The translations under genes were made by a program, and so were the position numbers. DNA of 64,000 nt from JAPULR01 sp963665075 (GTDB lineage: Bacteria; Chloroflexota; Dehalococcoidia; Lucifugimonadales; GCA-2712585), in NCBI GenBank assembly GCA_963665075.1, contig OY762063.1, positions 310,001 through 374,000 of the forward strand, read 5' to 3'. Under the pieces are notes generated by a model. That model worked only from the letters and a program-made list of their open reading frames with translations. It was not told where the DNA came from and made no database searches. Shown piece by piece: positions 17,432 through 24,804 of the stretch. How positions within the stretch are numbered: position 1 is the stretch's first letter; each line of letters opens with the position of its first letter.

Positions 17432-17555
17432 GGAGACCTTTGCATAACTCCCTATTCACCCGAAAATTCTGTCAAAGAAGCAACGGATTTATACCTAAAC
17501 AGCCCCACCCTTGGATTCCCGTTTCCACGGGAATGACGGTTATGCAAAGGTCTCC
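17432..17555. mobile_element. 124-bp MITE-like element inserted in the loop of a family C palindrome (copy 1)
   Basis: The ends are perfect 17-bp inverted repeats: GGAGACCTTTGCATAAC (17432-17448) and GTTATGCAAAGGTCTCC (17539-17555). The flanks are a direct repeat TTGA (17428-17431 and 17556-17559). Removing the element and one TTGA restores TTCTCCCTTGAGGGAGAAGG, a family C palindrome. The interior carries a family A-like hairpin in reverse orientation (ATTCCCGTTTCCACGGGAAT, about 17515-17534). No coding capacity, so it would need a transposase in trans. Confidence 0.75.
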
Positions 17556-17700
17556 TTGAGGGAGAAGGTTAGGATGAGGGTGATCCCGCTCACCCACCCA
17601 ACCACCCATCCGCTCACCCTGAGCCTGTCGAAGGGTCGAGCGAGCGTCCCCCATCTTCCCCCCTCTCCCATCTTGGGAGAGGGCCGGGGTGAGGGCCCTC
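17556..17700. repeat. Right half of the interrupted family C copy, then families B and D
   Basis: The right half of the family C copy with its GTTAGGATGAGGGTGAT tail is at 17556-17585. Family B is at about 17608-17642. A family D palindrome (CTCTCCCATCTTGGGAGAG followed by GGCCGGGGTGAGGGC) is at about 17664-17698. This D copy is intact and serves as the empty-site reference for the element at 62572. Confidence 0.8.
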
Positions 17701-18053
17701 CCCCCAATGCCACCTCCCCCTTGCCGCCAACCCCCACCTTCTGCTACCATCCCCACATGAAACATATAGGCGAAACCCACAACCAAATAACCACCCCCCC
17801 GAACCCCTCCCCAAACTCCTCCCCATCCAACGCCCCTACCCCTACGGTAAAAGCCCTCCATTCGTTCTCACCACAACATACTAACGAATGCCGAATTTCC
17901 CCCGAATTAGCTAGGAAAACCCCCTTCGTATCCCACCACAGAAAAAAAAGAAGCCAAACGAAACGAATAATCCTTACAACAACAGTCGGCCTCCTCTGCC
18001 CTCCTCAACCTGCCCTCACGGCGCCCCACTACCCATCTTAACCTCTTTCCCCC
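17701..18053. other. Intergenic stretch without a recognisable gene; one inverted repeat
   Basis: A and C rich and lower in GC than its surroundings. It contains a perfect 8-bp inverted repeat CATTCGTT (17859-17866) / AACGAATG (17883-17890), and ACGAATA recurs at about 17966. The open reading across this stretch has no ribosome site and a composition unlike neighbouring proteins, so I do not call a gene. A TATAAT at 18054-18059 with a poor -35 may be the promoter of the SDR operon. Confidence 0.5.
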
Positions 18054-18097
18054 TATAATATCCCCAAACCCAATCAACCCCCCAAGGGAGCAGCAAC

Positions 18098-18850
18098 ATG
18101 AGACTCAAAGACAAAGTCGCCCTCATCTCCGGCGCCGCCCGCGGCATGGGCGCCGTCGAAGCCAGACTCTTCGCCTCCGAAGGCGCTTCCGTCGTCATCG
18201 GCGACATCCTCGAAGATGAAGGACGCCAGGTCGCTGCCGACATCAACAACGACGGCGGCAACGCCCGCTTCATCAAGCTCGACGTCACCGGCGAAGCCGA
18301 CTGGCAGGCCGCCGTCGCCCTCGCCGTCAACGACTTCGGCAAGCTCGACGTCCTCGTCAACAACGCGGGCATCGGCGGCACCCCCTTCCTCAACGACATG
18401 TCCAAGAAGGCTTGGGACGCCATCATGGACGTCAACTCCACCGGCGTCTACCTCGGCACCGTCGCCGCCATCCCCGCCATGAAAGCCGCCGGCGGCGGCT
18501 CCATCATCAACATCTCCTCCCAGCTTGGCATCGTCGGCGCCGACACCGGCCACCCCGCCTACCAGGCCTCCAAAGGCTCCGTCCGAATCTTCACCAAGTC
18601 CATCGCCATCCACCACGCCAAAGACAACATCCGCTGCAACTCCGTCCACCCAGGCCCCATCGCGACTCCCATGACCCAGAACATGAACGACAACGAGGAG
18701 TTTGGAAAGTACATGCTCTCCAAAATCCCGATGGGCCGCGTCGGCCAGCCCGAGGAAGTCGCCTACGGCGTCCTCTACCTCGCCTCCGACGAGTCCTCCT
18801 ACGTCACCGGCTCCGAACTCGTCATCGACGGCGGCTGGGTCGCCCAATAA
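18098..18850 (+). CDS. Short-chain dehydrogenase/reductase (SDR)
   Basis: 250-residue classical SDR: cofactor loop SGAARGMG (11-18), D in IGDIL that favours NAD(H), NNAG near 86, catalytic Ser in NISSQLG near 141, YQASK near 154, and the C-terminal VTGSELVIDGGW. GGGAG lies nine bases before the ATG. It opens a tight operon with two MaoC-type proteins (gaps of three and five bases), which suggests it oxidises or reduces a 3-hydroxyacyl or alicyclic alcohol handled by the same pathway. The true substrate is not visible. Confidence 0.9.
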   Translation: MRLKDKVALISGAARGMGAVEARLFASEGASVVIGDILEDEGRQVAADINNDGGNARFIKLDVTGEADWQAAVALAVNDFGKLDVLVNNAGIGGTPFLNDMSKKAWDAIMDVNSTGVYLGTVAAIPAMKAAGGGSIINISSQLGIVGADTGHPAYQASKGSVRIFTKSIAIHHAKDNIRCNSVHPGPIATPMTQNMNDNEEFGKYMLSKIPMGRVGQPEEVAYGVLYLASDESSYVTGSELVIDGGWVAQ

Positions 18851-18853
18851 CCC

Positions 18854-19252
18854 ATGCCCGCCACACGCCCCAAAACCCTCCCCCTCGGACAATGGACCGC
18901 CACCCCCGAATTCGTGGCCCAATACCTCGACGCCCTCGAATCCGATTCCCCCCTCTACTCCGACCGCAACCTCGTCCCCCCAATGGCCCTCGCCGCCCGC
19001 GCCCTCGGCCTCCTCATCGAAAACCTCGGCCTCGCCCCCGGCGCCGTCCACACCTCCCAGGAGGTAACCGCCCTCAAACCCGTGACTATCGGACAGACAA
19101 TCATCGCGCAGGCCAAACCCTCCCGCCCCCTCCGACGCGGTCAGTGGGAGTTCCTCTCCGTCCAATTCACCCTATCTGAAGTGCATGACGACGAGACGGG
19201 CGAACCCGTCCTCCAAGGCAAGACCACCGTCATGTCCCCCGTGGAAGGCTGA
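18854..19252 (+). CDS. MaoC-like / FAS1-type dehydratase N-domain protein (non-catalytic partner candidate)
   Basis: 132-residue hot-dog fold protein: LVPPMALAARALGLLIENLGL, then HTSQEVTALKPVTIGQTIIAQAK, as in the N-terminal half of two-domain MaoC hydratases. It lacks the catalytic DxxxxH motif found in the next gene. It sits three bases after the SDR stop and five bases before the catalytic MaoC protein, so the pair probably forms a heteromeric hydratase. This resembles the ChsH1-ChsH2 type arrangement of actinobacterial steroid degradation; that comparison is from memory. Confidence 0.8.
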   Translation: MPATRPKTLPLGQWTATPEFVAQYLDALESDSPLYSDRNLVPPMALAARALGLLIENLGLAPGAVHTSQEVTALKPVTIGQTIIAQAKPSRPLRRGQWEFLSVQFTLSEVHDDETGEPVLQGKTTVMSPVEG

Positions 19253-19257
19253 TTCCC

Positions 19258-19662
19258 ATGCCCTCCAACGACGCCCTCCCCGCCATCGAAAAAACCGTCA
19301 CCCACGACCAGATCCGACGCTACGCCCAGGCCTCCGGCGACTTCAACCCCGTGCACCTCGACGAAGCATTCGCCGCCCAAAGCTCCTTCGGTCGCATCGT
19401 CGCCCACGGCATGATGACCCTCGCCTTCATCTCCGAAATGCTCACCGCCCACTTCGGCGTAAACTGGCTCTCCACCGGCAGCCTCAAAGTCCGCTTCAAG
19501 CGTCCGGCCTACCCCGGCGACACCCTCCAAACCTGGGGCCATGTGACCGACGAGCAGGAAACCCCCGACCATATTCTGGTAAAATGCGACGTGGCCCTCC
19601 GCAACGCCGCCACCAACGAAGACCTCATAACCGGCGCAGCCACTGTCCACGTCCCAAGATGA
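19258..19662 (+). CDS. MaoC-family enoyl-CoA hydratase/dehydratase, catalytic subunit
   Basis: 134 residues with the hydratase-2 motif ASGDFNPVHLDEAFA (about 24-38; Asp and His are the catalytic pair) followed by GRIVAHGMMTLAFISEML. It hydrates enoyl-CoA or dehydrates 3-hydroxyacyl-CoA. GGAAGG upstream of the ATG at 19258. Third gene of the SDR-MaoC-MaoC operon; the preceding gene probably supplies the second, substrate-binding half. Confidence 0.88.
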   Translation: MPSNDALPAIEKTVTHDQIRRYAQASGDFNPVHLDEAFAAQSSFGRIVAHGMMTLAFISEMLTAHFGVNWLSTGSLKVRFKRPAYPGDTLQTWGHVTDEQETPDHILVKCDVALRNAATNEDLITGAATVHVPR

Positions 19663-20383
19663 CATCACATACGATGAACGCCAACATCTACACTCACCCC
19701 TCTTATCCATTCCCCCTTTCCTTTCCGTCATTCCCGCGAAGGCGGGAATCCAGTCCCTTGCCACCAACAGTTCCGCTCACCCTGAGCCAACCCAGACCGC
19801 TCACCCTGAGCTTGTCGAAGGGTCGAGCGCCCGCCTCCTCTCATCCCTTGCCCCTTTCCTTTCCGTCATTCCCGCGAAGGCGGGAATCCAGTCCCTCCCA
19901 ACCAACAAATCCGCTTACCCTGAGCCAACCCAGACCGCTCACCCTGAGCCTGTCTAAGGGCGTCCCTTCTCCGCTCACCCTGAGCCTGTCGAAGGGTCGA
20001 GCGCCCGCCCCCTCTCATCCCTTCCCCCTTTCCTTTCCGTCATTCCCGCGAAGGCGGGAATCCAGTCCCTCCCAACCAACAATTCCGCTCACCCTGAGCC
20101 TGTCTAAGGGCGTCCCTTCTCCACTCACCCTGAGCCTGTCGAAGGGTCGAGTGCCCGCCCCCTCTTATCCCTTCCCCCTCCCTCTCTCGTCATTCCCGCG
20201 AAGGCGGGAATCCAGTCCCTTGTCACCAACAGTTCCGCTCACCCTGAGTCAACCCAGACCGCTCACCCTGAGCCTGTCGAAGGGTCGAGCGCCCGCCCCC
20301 TCTTATCCCTTCCCCCTTTCCTTTCCGTCATTCCCGCGAAGGCGGGAATCCAGTCCCTCCCAACCAAAAGGAAATCCCACCCC
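19663..20383. repeat. Composite repeat array ahead of plsX: five A-B units
   Basis: Five family A hairpins start at 19726, 19864, 20038, 20188 and 20326, all with GAAG loops. Each is followed by AGTCCCT, a family B element (some truncated to TGAGCCAACCCAGACC) and a CTCTTATCCCTTCCCCCTTTCC linker. Units of 138-174 bp are near-copies of one another, so the array grew by duplication of an A+B composite. The long open reading through it is repeat translation, not a gene. Confidence 0.85.
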
Positions 20384-21430
20384 ATGACCACCCCTGATAA
20401 CCACCCAACCACCCGCCCCTGCCGCGTCGCCGTCGACGCAATGGGCGGCGACTTCGCCCCCGCCGAAATCGTCGAAGGCGCCCTCCTCGGCGCCCGCGCC
20501 CACAACGTCCACGTCATCCTCGTCGGCGACCCCCCCGCCATCCAGGCCGAACTCAAACGCCTCCAAATCCCCCCCGACTCCGTCCCCATCGCTCCCTCCA
20601 AAGGCAGCATCAGCGAAGGCGAACACCCCGCCCGCGCCCTCCGCAAGAACCCCCGCGCCTCCGTCGCCGTCGCCACCGGCCTCGTCAAAATCGGCAAGGC
20701 CGACGCGATGGTCTCCCTCGGCTCCACCGGCGGCGCGATGGCCTCCGCCGCCCTCGGCCTCGGCCTCCTACCGGGCGTCGAGCGCCCCTGCGTCGGCGGC
20801 CCCTTCATCTCCCTCGCTCCCCACACCGCCATCCTCGACGTCGGCAGCAACATCGACTGCCGCCCCCAACAGCTAATGAGCTTCGCCGTCATGGGCTGCG
20901 TCTTCGTCCGCAAATTCCTCGGCATCCCGAACCCCACCGTCGGCCTCCTCAGCGTCGGCCACGAGGAAGGAAAAGGCAACCGCCTCGTGAAAGATGCCTA
21001 CCCCATCTTCAAGCAGAGCGGCCTCAACTTCGTCGGCAACGTCGAAGGCTCCGACATCCTCGCCGACAAGACCAACGTCGTCGTCTGCGACGGCTTCGTC
21101 GGCAACGTATTGTTGAAATTCGCCGAATCCCTCGGTGGCTCCGCCGCCGCCTTCCTCCAGCAGAAGCTCCAGGGAATGCTCCCCGACGAAGACCTCCAAC
21201 GCCTCTCCCAGAGCCTCTACGATCTCACCAACCGCTCCACCAAGACCAGCGGCCCCCTCTTCGGCGTCAACGGCAACGTCATCGTCGGCCACGGCGCCTC
21301 CAGGTCCGCCGAAGTCGCCGGCGCCATCGAGACCGCCAAACGCTGTATCCGGATGGACCTCGCCAACGCCATCAAGCAGGAACTCGCCCAATTTGAAGAA
21401 TTCATCGGAGCGCGCCAGGATGCCCCCTAA
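20384..21430 (+). CDS. plsX: Phosphate acyltransferase PlsX
   Basis: Converts acyl-ACP to acyl-phosphate, the acyl donor for membrane phospholipid synthesis. 348 residues: VAVDAMGGDFAP near the N-terminus, SLGSTGGAMASA near 106, GNVEGSDILADKTNVVVCDGFVGNVLLKFAES near 215-250. AAGGAAATC precedes the ATG. fabG begins inside its last codons (11-base overlap), so the two are one operon, as in many bacterial fatty-acid clusters. The repeat array occupies the whole upstream region, leaving little room for a conventional promoter. Confidence 0.95.
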   Translation: MTTPDNHPTTRPCRVAVDAMGGDFAPAEIVEGALLGARAHNVHVILVGDPPAIQAELKRLQIPPDSVPIAPSKGSISEGEHPARALRKNPRASVAVATGLVKIGKADAMVSLGSTGGAMASAALGLGLLPGVERPCVGGPFISLAPHTAILDVGSNIDCRPQQLMSFAVMGCVFVRKFLGIPNPTVGLLSVGHEEGKGNRLVKDAYPIFKQSGLNFVGNVEGSDILADKTNVVVCDGFVGNVLLKFAESLGGSAAAFLQQKLQGMLPDEDLQRLSQSLYDLTNRSTKTSGPLFGVNGNVIVGHGASRSAEVAGAIETAKRCIRMDLANAIKQELAQFEEFIGARQDAP

Positions 21431-22169
21431 CCTCGAAGGCCACGTCGCCCTCATAACCGGCGCCTCCCGCGGCATCGGACGCGCCATCGCCCTCCGCCTC
21501 GCCGCCAACGGCGCAAAAATCGCCGTCAACTACAACTCCGGCGAGACCCCCGCCCAGCAGCTTGTTGACGAGATTACCGCCAACGGCGGCGAAGCCGTCG
21601 CTATCCAGGCCGACGTATCCGACGAAGCCCATGTCAAGGCGATGATCGCCCAGATCCGCAAGCAATGGAAACGCCTCGACGTGCTCGTCAACAACGCAGG
21701 CGTCCGCAACGACCGCCTCCTCATGCGCATGACCACCAGGGAATGGGACGACACGCTGAACGTCAACCTTCGCGGCGCCTTCTTCTGCACCAAAGCCGCC
21801 CTCCCCCTCATGGTCAGACAGCGACGCGGACGCATCATCTACATCTCCTCCGTCGTCGGCGTCGCCGGCAACCCCGGCCAGGCCAACTACGCCGCCTCCA
21901 AAGCCGCCCTCATCGGCCTCGCCAAGTCCGTCGCCAAGGAAGTCGCGAGAAGAAACATCACCGCCAACGCCCTCGCCCCCGGCTACATCCTCACCGAAAT
22001 GGTCGAAGAACTTTCCGACGAACTCAAAGCTCAGGTGCTCGCCCGCGTCCCCATGAACCGACTCGGCGTCCCCGACGACGTGGCCGGAATCGTCGCCTTC
22101 CTCTGCACCGACGAAGCCTCCTACATCACCGGTCAAACCATCCGCATCGACGGCGGCCTAGCCATCTAA
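21420..22169 (+). CDS. fabG: 3-oxoacyl-[acyl-carrier-protein] reductase FabG
   Basis: NADPH-dependent reduction of 3-oxoacyl-ACP in fatty-acid synthesis. 249 residues from the ATG at 21420, which overlaps the plsX stop. TGASRGIGRAIALRLA at the N-terminus, NNAGVRNDRLLMRM near 90, Ser in YISSVVG near 142, YAASKAAL near 155, GYILTEM, ITGQTIRIDGGLAI at the end. The FabG-type NAGxxxDxLxxRM and the plsX context separate it from generic SDRs. Confidence 0.9.
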   Translation: MPPNLEGHVALITGASRGIGRAIALRLAANGAKIAVNYNSGETPAQQLVDEITANGGEAVAIQADVSDEAHVKAMIAQIRKQWKRLDVLVNNAGVRNDRLLMRMTTREWDDTLNVNLRGAFFCTKAALPLMVRQRRGRIIYISSVVGVAGNPGQANYAASKAALIGLAKSVAKEVARRNITANALAPGYILTEMVEELSDELKAQVLARVPMNRLGVPDDVAGIVAFLCTDEASYITGQTIRIDGGLAI

Positions 22170-22189
22170 CCCCCCTTATCCCACCACCC

Positions 22190-22370
22190 TCCACCCGCTC
22201 ACCCTGACCCAACACCCCAACCGTCATTCCGGCGAAAGCCGGAATCCAGTCCCCTCTCATCCCTTCCCCCTTGACGGGGGAAGGTTAGGATGGGGGTGAT
22301 TCCCCACTCACCCTGACCCAACACCCCATCCGCTCACCCTGAGCTTGTCGAAGGGTCGAGCGACCCCCAT
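22190..22370. repeat. Repeat spacer between convergent fabG and ygfZ: families A, C, B
   Basis: A compensated family A hairpin is at 22222-22248, family C with its GTTAGGATGGGGGTGAT tail at about 22262-22300, and family B at about 22331-22362. Both neighbouring genes end here, so these may act in 3' ends of mRNAs. Confidence 0.8.
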
Positions 22371-23354
22371 CTAACCCCCAAACAACTTCGACATCCCCAA
22401 AACCTCCGCTCCCCTCCCATCTTCCCCCTCCAACCGCCTACCCGCAACCGCCTCCGCCACCCGCACATAACCCAACCCCAACTCCCCCGCCAGCGAAGTA
22501 ATCTCCCCAACCCGACGTCCCTCAATCATCAACCCATCCCCCTCCTCCCATCTCCCCTCAACCCTCAACGACACCAACGCCCTCTGCACCTTCTCATAAG
22601 TATCCAGCCGCGCGATGACCTCCTGGCCGATGTAACACCCCTTCGTGAAGTCAATCGCCCCAATCAACCCCGCCTCCAACGGATTCCGACCCTCCCCCAA
22701 CTCCTTCCCATACGCCGGCGCCCCCGCCCCAACCCGAAACGCCTCCCAAGCCTCCACGTCCACCAACGTAGCCCCAGACGCCAACAGCTTCTCCAACAAC
22801 GCCTCCTTCCCCCCATCCTCCACCAACACCTGAAACCCAGGCGTCTCCCCCACGTCCATCCGCACCACCCATCCACCCTCGAACCTCGCCGACTGCCAAG
22901 CCTCCAATCCACCCACTTCCGCCCCCGTCGCCGACTCCAACACATCCGACGCCCTCTGCCCCGCCACCGTCACCGGCGACATAGACTCCGACACGTCCTC
23001 CAACGTCGAATCTTCCATGAACGTATACCTGTCCACCCACTCCATCACCCGCTCTTGCGCGCCCGCGCCCGTGACGAGAAGCACAAACTCCCCCAGATGC
23101 AGCACGTACACCAGGTCGATGATCCGCCCCTTCTCATTCGTGAAAATCGTCGGCGCGCCCTCCCCGACCCCCAAGTGGTCAACCCTGTTCGTCGAAAGCC
23201 GATTCACCAGGTCGAGCACGTCCGCCCCCGCCGCCCTCACCAGACCCCTTCCCACATCCTCATAAACCCCCGCCCCGTCAACAAACGCACGATACTCCAG
23301 GACGGCATCATCCACGGAAACAGCTTCTTCAAAAGCCTCAACCGGAACAGTCAT
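22371..23354 (-). CDS. ygfZ: YgfZ/GcvT-like folate-binding protein (Fe-S enzyme maintenance)
   Basis: 327 residues. The YgfZ signature KGCYIGQEVIAR (about 236-247, with the functional Cys) is intact. The N-terminal part resembles the aminomethyltransferase fold (LVNRLSTNRVDHLGVGEGAPTIFTNEKGRIIDLVYVL). YgfZ proteins use folate to help assemble or repair Fe-S enzymes. I place the start at the ATG at 23354 with GGAGG eight bases upstream; an ATG six codons earlier has a poorer site. The next gene upstream across the array is an ErpA/IscA-type protein, which fits a shared Fe-S role. Confidence 0.88.
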   Translation of the reverse strand: MTVPVEAFEEAVSVDDAVLEYRAFVDGAGVYEDVGRGLVRAAGADVLDLVNRLSTNRVDHLGVGEGAPTIFTNEKGRIIDLVYVLHLGEFVLLVTGAGAQERVMEWVDRYTFMEDSTLEDVSESMSPVTVAGQRASDVLESATGAEVGGLEAWQSARFEGGWVVRMDVGETPGFQVLVEDGGKEALLEKLLASGATLVDVEAWEAFRVGAGAPAYGKELGEGRNPLEAGLIGAIDFTKGCYIGQEVIARLDTYEKVQRALVSLRVEGRWEEGDGLMIEGRRVGEITSLAGELGLGYVRVAEAVAGRRLEGEDGRGAEVLGMSKLFGG

Positions 23355-23394
23355 ACCTTCCGCCTCCCTCATATAACCCTTCCACCCAACCCCT

Positions 23395-24200
23395 ACTCCC
23401 GCTCCCCCATCTTATTCCCGCGAAAGCGGGAACCCATCGTACCCTCCCCCACTCTTAATCACTTCCCCCTCATCCCTTCCCGTCATTCCCGCGAAGGCGG
23501 GAATCCATCCCATCCTTCCCCCTCATCCCTTCCCATCCTTCCCGCGAAGGCGGGAATCCATCCCATCCTTCCCTCTCATCCCTTCCCGTCATTCCCGCGA
23601 AGGCGGGAATCCATCCCATCCTTCCTCCTCATCCCTTCCCGTCATTCCCGCGAAGGCGGGAATCCATCCCATCCTTCCCTCTCATCCCTTCCCGTCATTC
23701 CCGCGAAGGCGGGAATCCATCCCATCCTTCCCTCTCATCCCTTCCCGTCATTCCCGCGAAGGCGGGAATCCATCCCATCCTTCCCCCTTATCCCTTCCCG
23801 TCATTCCCGCGAAGGCGGGAATCCATCCCATCCTTCCCCCTTATCCCTTCCCGTCATTCCCGCGAAGGCGGGAACCCATCCCCTCCTTCCCCCTCATCCC
23901 TTCCCGTCATTCCCGCGAAGGCGGGAATCCATCCCCTCTTACCCCCTCATCCCTTCCCGTCATTCCCGCAACCCCCCTCGTCATTCCCGCGAAGGCGGGA
24001 ATCCATCCCCTCCTTCCCCCTCATCCCTTCCCGTCATTCCCGCAACCCCCCTCGTCATTCCCGCGAAGGCGGGAATCCATCCCCTCTTACCCCCTCATAC
24101 CTTCCCGTCATTCCCGCGAAGGCGGGAACCCATCCCCTCTTATCCCTTCCCCTCGACGGGGGAAGGTTAGAGCCTGCCCTCGCGAAAGCGGGGGATGGGG
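23395..24200. repeat. 53-bp tandem array of family A hairpins
   Basis: Hairpin units start at 23481, 23534, 23587, 23640, 23693, 23746, 23799, 23852, 23905 and 23958, exactly 53 bases apart. Each is the hairpin plus a CCCATCCTTCCCTCTCATCCC-like linker. From 23958 the order changes: left arms at 23958 and 24032 are followed 21 bases later by full hairpins at 23979 and 24053, with a last hairpin near 24106. A family C copy closes the array near 24144. The second unit has mutated ATT to CCTT. No gene. Confidence 0.9.
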
Positions 24201-24212
24201 GTGAACTCAACC

Positions 24213-24575
24213 CTAAACCCCGAAAGAATTCCCGCAGCCGCACGCCCGCTTCGCATTCGGATTCTGAAACACAAACCCCTTCCCATTCAACCCGTCCGAA
24301 AAGTCCAACTCCGTCCCCGCAAGATACACGTAACTCCGCTTGTCAATGAAAATCCGCAGCCCGTTGTCGTCCACCACCCGGTCCGACTCCAACGGCTCAT
24401 TCCCCACGATAGACAGCACGTACACCAGCCCGGAGCACCCGCCGCCCTTCACCCCCACCCGCAGGCCGAAGTCCTCCCCGTCGCGCCCCTCCTTCACCGC
24501 AATTCGACGCACCGCCTTCGACGCCTTGTCCGTAACCTGAATCCCAATCGGCTTCCGCTCCGTCATAGTAACCAT
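24213..24575 (-). CDS. Iron-sulfur cluster insertion protein, ErpA/IscA (HesB) family
   Basis: A-type Fe-S carrier of 120 residues. The three conserved Cys are present: one in GGGCSGLVYVL (about residue 48) and two in ACGCGNSFGV at the C-terminus. NPNAKRACGCGNSF is the family's closing signature. The start is chosen at the ATG at 24575 (GGGGGT upstream), with a second in-frame ATG at 24566. It delivers clusters to target proteins; which A-type subfamily it belongs to is not resolvable by eye. Confidence 0.92.
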   Translation of the reverse strand: MVTMTERKPIGIQVTDKASKAVRRIAVKEGRDGEDFGLRVGVKGGGCSGLVYVLSIVGNEPLESDRVVDDNGLRIFIDKRSYVYLAGTELDFSDGLNGKGFVFQNPNAKRACGCGNSFGV

Positions 24576-24659
24576 ATCGACCCCCAAAACTGCAATGATC
24601 GCCCCAATCTTATAACCCAACCCTCCACCGCGTCAATCACTCCCAGTGACAAAAATCCC

Positions 24660-24689
24660 TTGTCTACATCCGCCCCCAAGCGGTATAAT
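24660..24689 (+). promoter_or_regulatory. Promoter of the tRNA-Ile gene
   Basis: TTGTCT (24660-24665), an 18-base spacer, then a perfect TATAAT (24684-24689), ending 12 bases before the mature tRNA. Confidence 0.75.
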
Positions 24690-24700
24690 GCCCTGACAGT

Positions 24701-24777
24701 GGGCCCGTAGCTCAGGTGGTTAGAGCGCGATACTGATAATGTCGAGGTCGATAGTTCGAGTCTATCCGGGCCCACCA
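24701..24777 (+). tRNA. tRNA-Ile (anticodon GAU), CCA encoded
   Basis: 77 bases. Acceptor stem GGGCCCG/CGGGCCC, D arm GCTC...GAGC, anticodon stem CGATA/TGTCG with loop CTGATAA (anticodon GAT), T loop TTCGAGT, discriminator A and a genomic CCA at 24775-24777. It is not next to rRNA genes, unlike many tRNA-Ile(GAU) genes. Its 3' end faces the restriction-modification block that starts 28 bases later on the other strand. Confidence 0.95.
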
Positions 24778-24804
24778 CCTCCAACAAAACCAACAACCCC
24801 CTCA

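Noticed and set aside
17511..18041. A 176-codon plus-strand reading between the zinc-ribbon and SDR genes
   Set aside because: Begins inside the 124-bp element, reads through families B and D, and has no ribosome site or family likeness.
19185..20387. A 400-codon open reading through the array upstream of plsX
   Set aside because: It overlaps the MaoC genes in another frame and then reads repeats. The real genes there have family motifs.
23055..24170. A 371-codon open reading across the tandem array, with repeated SFPRRRESIPS text
   Set aside because: It translates family A hairpins and linkers; the opposite strand at the left end is the ygfZ gene. No ribosome site.
23481..24170. CRISPR array
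   Set aside because: The 53-bp units are alike along their whole length; there are no unique spacers and no cas genes.
24778..24804. An attL site at the 3' end of tRNA-Ile
   Set aside because: I looked for a second copy of the tRNA 3' end around 43 kb and saw none, and there is no integrase.
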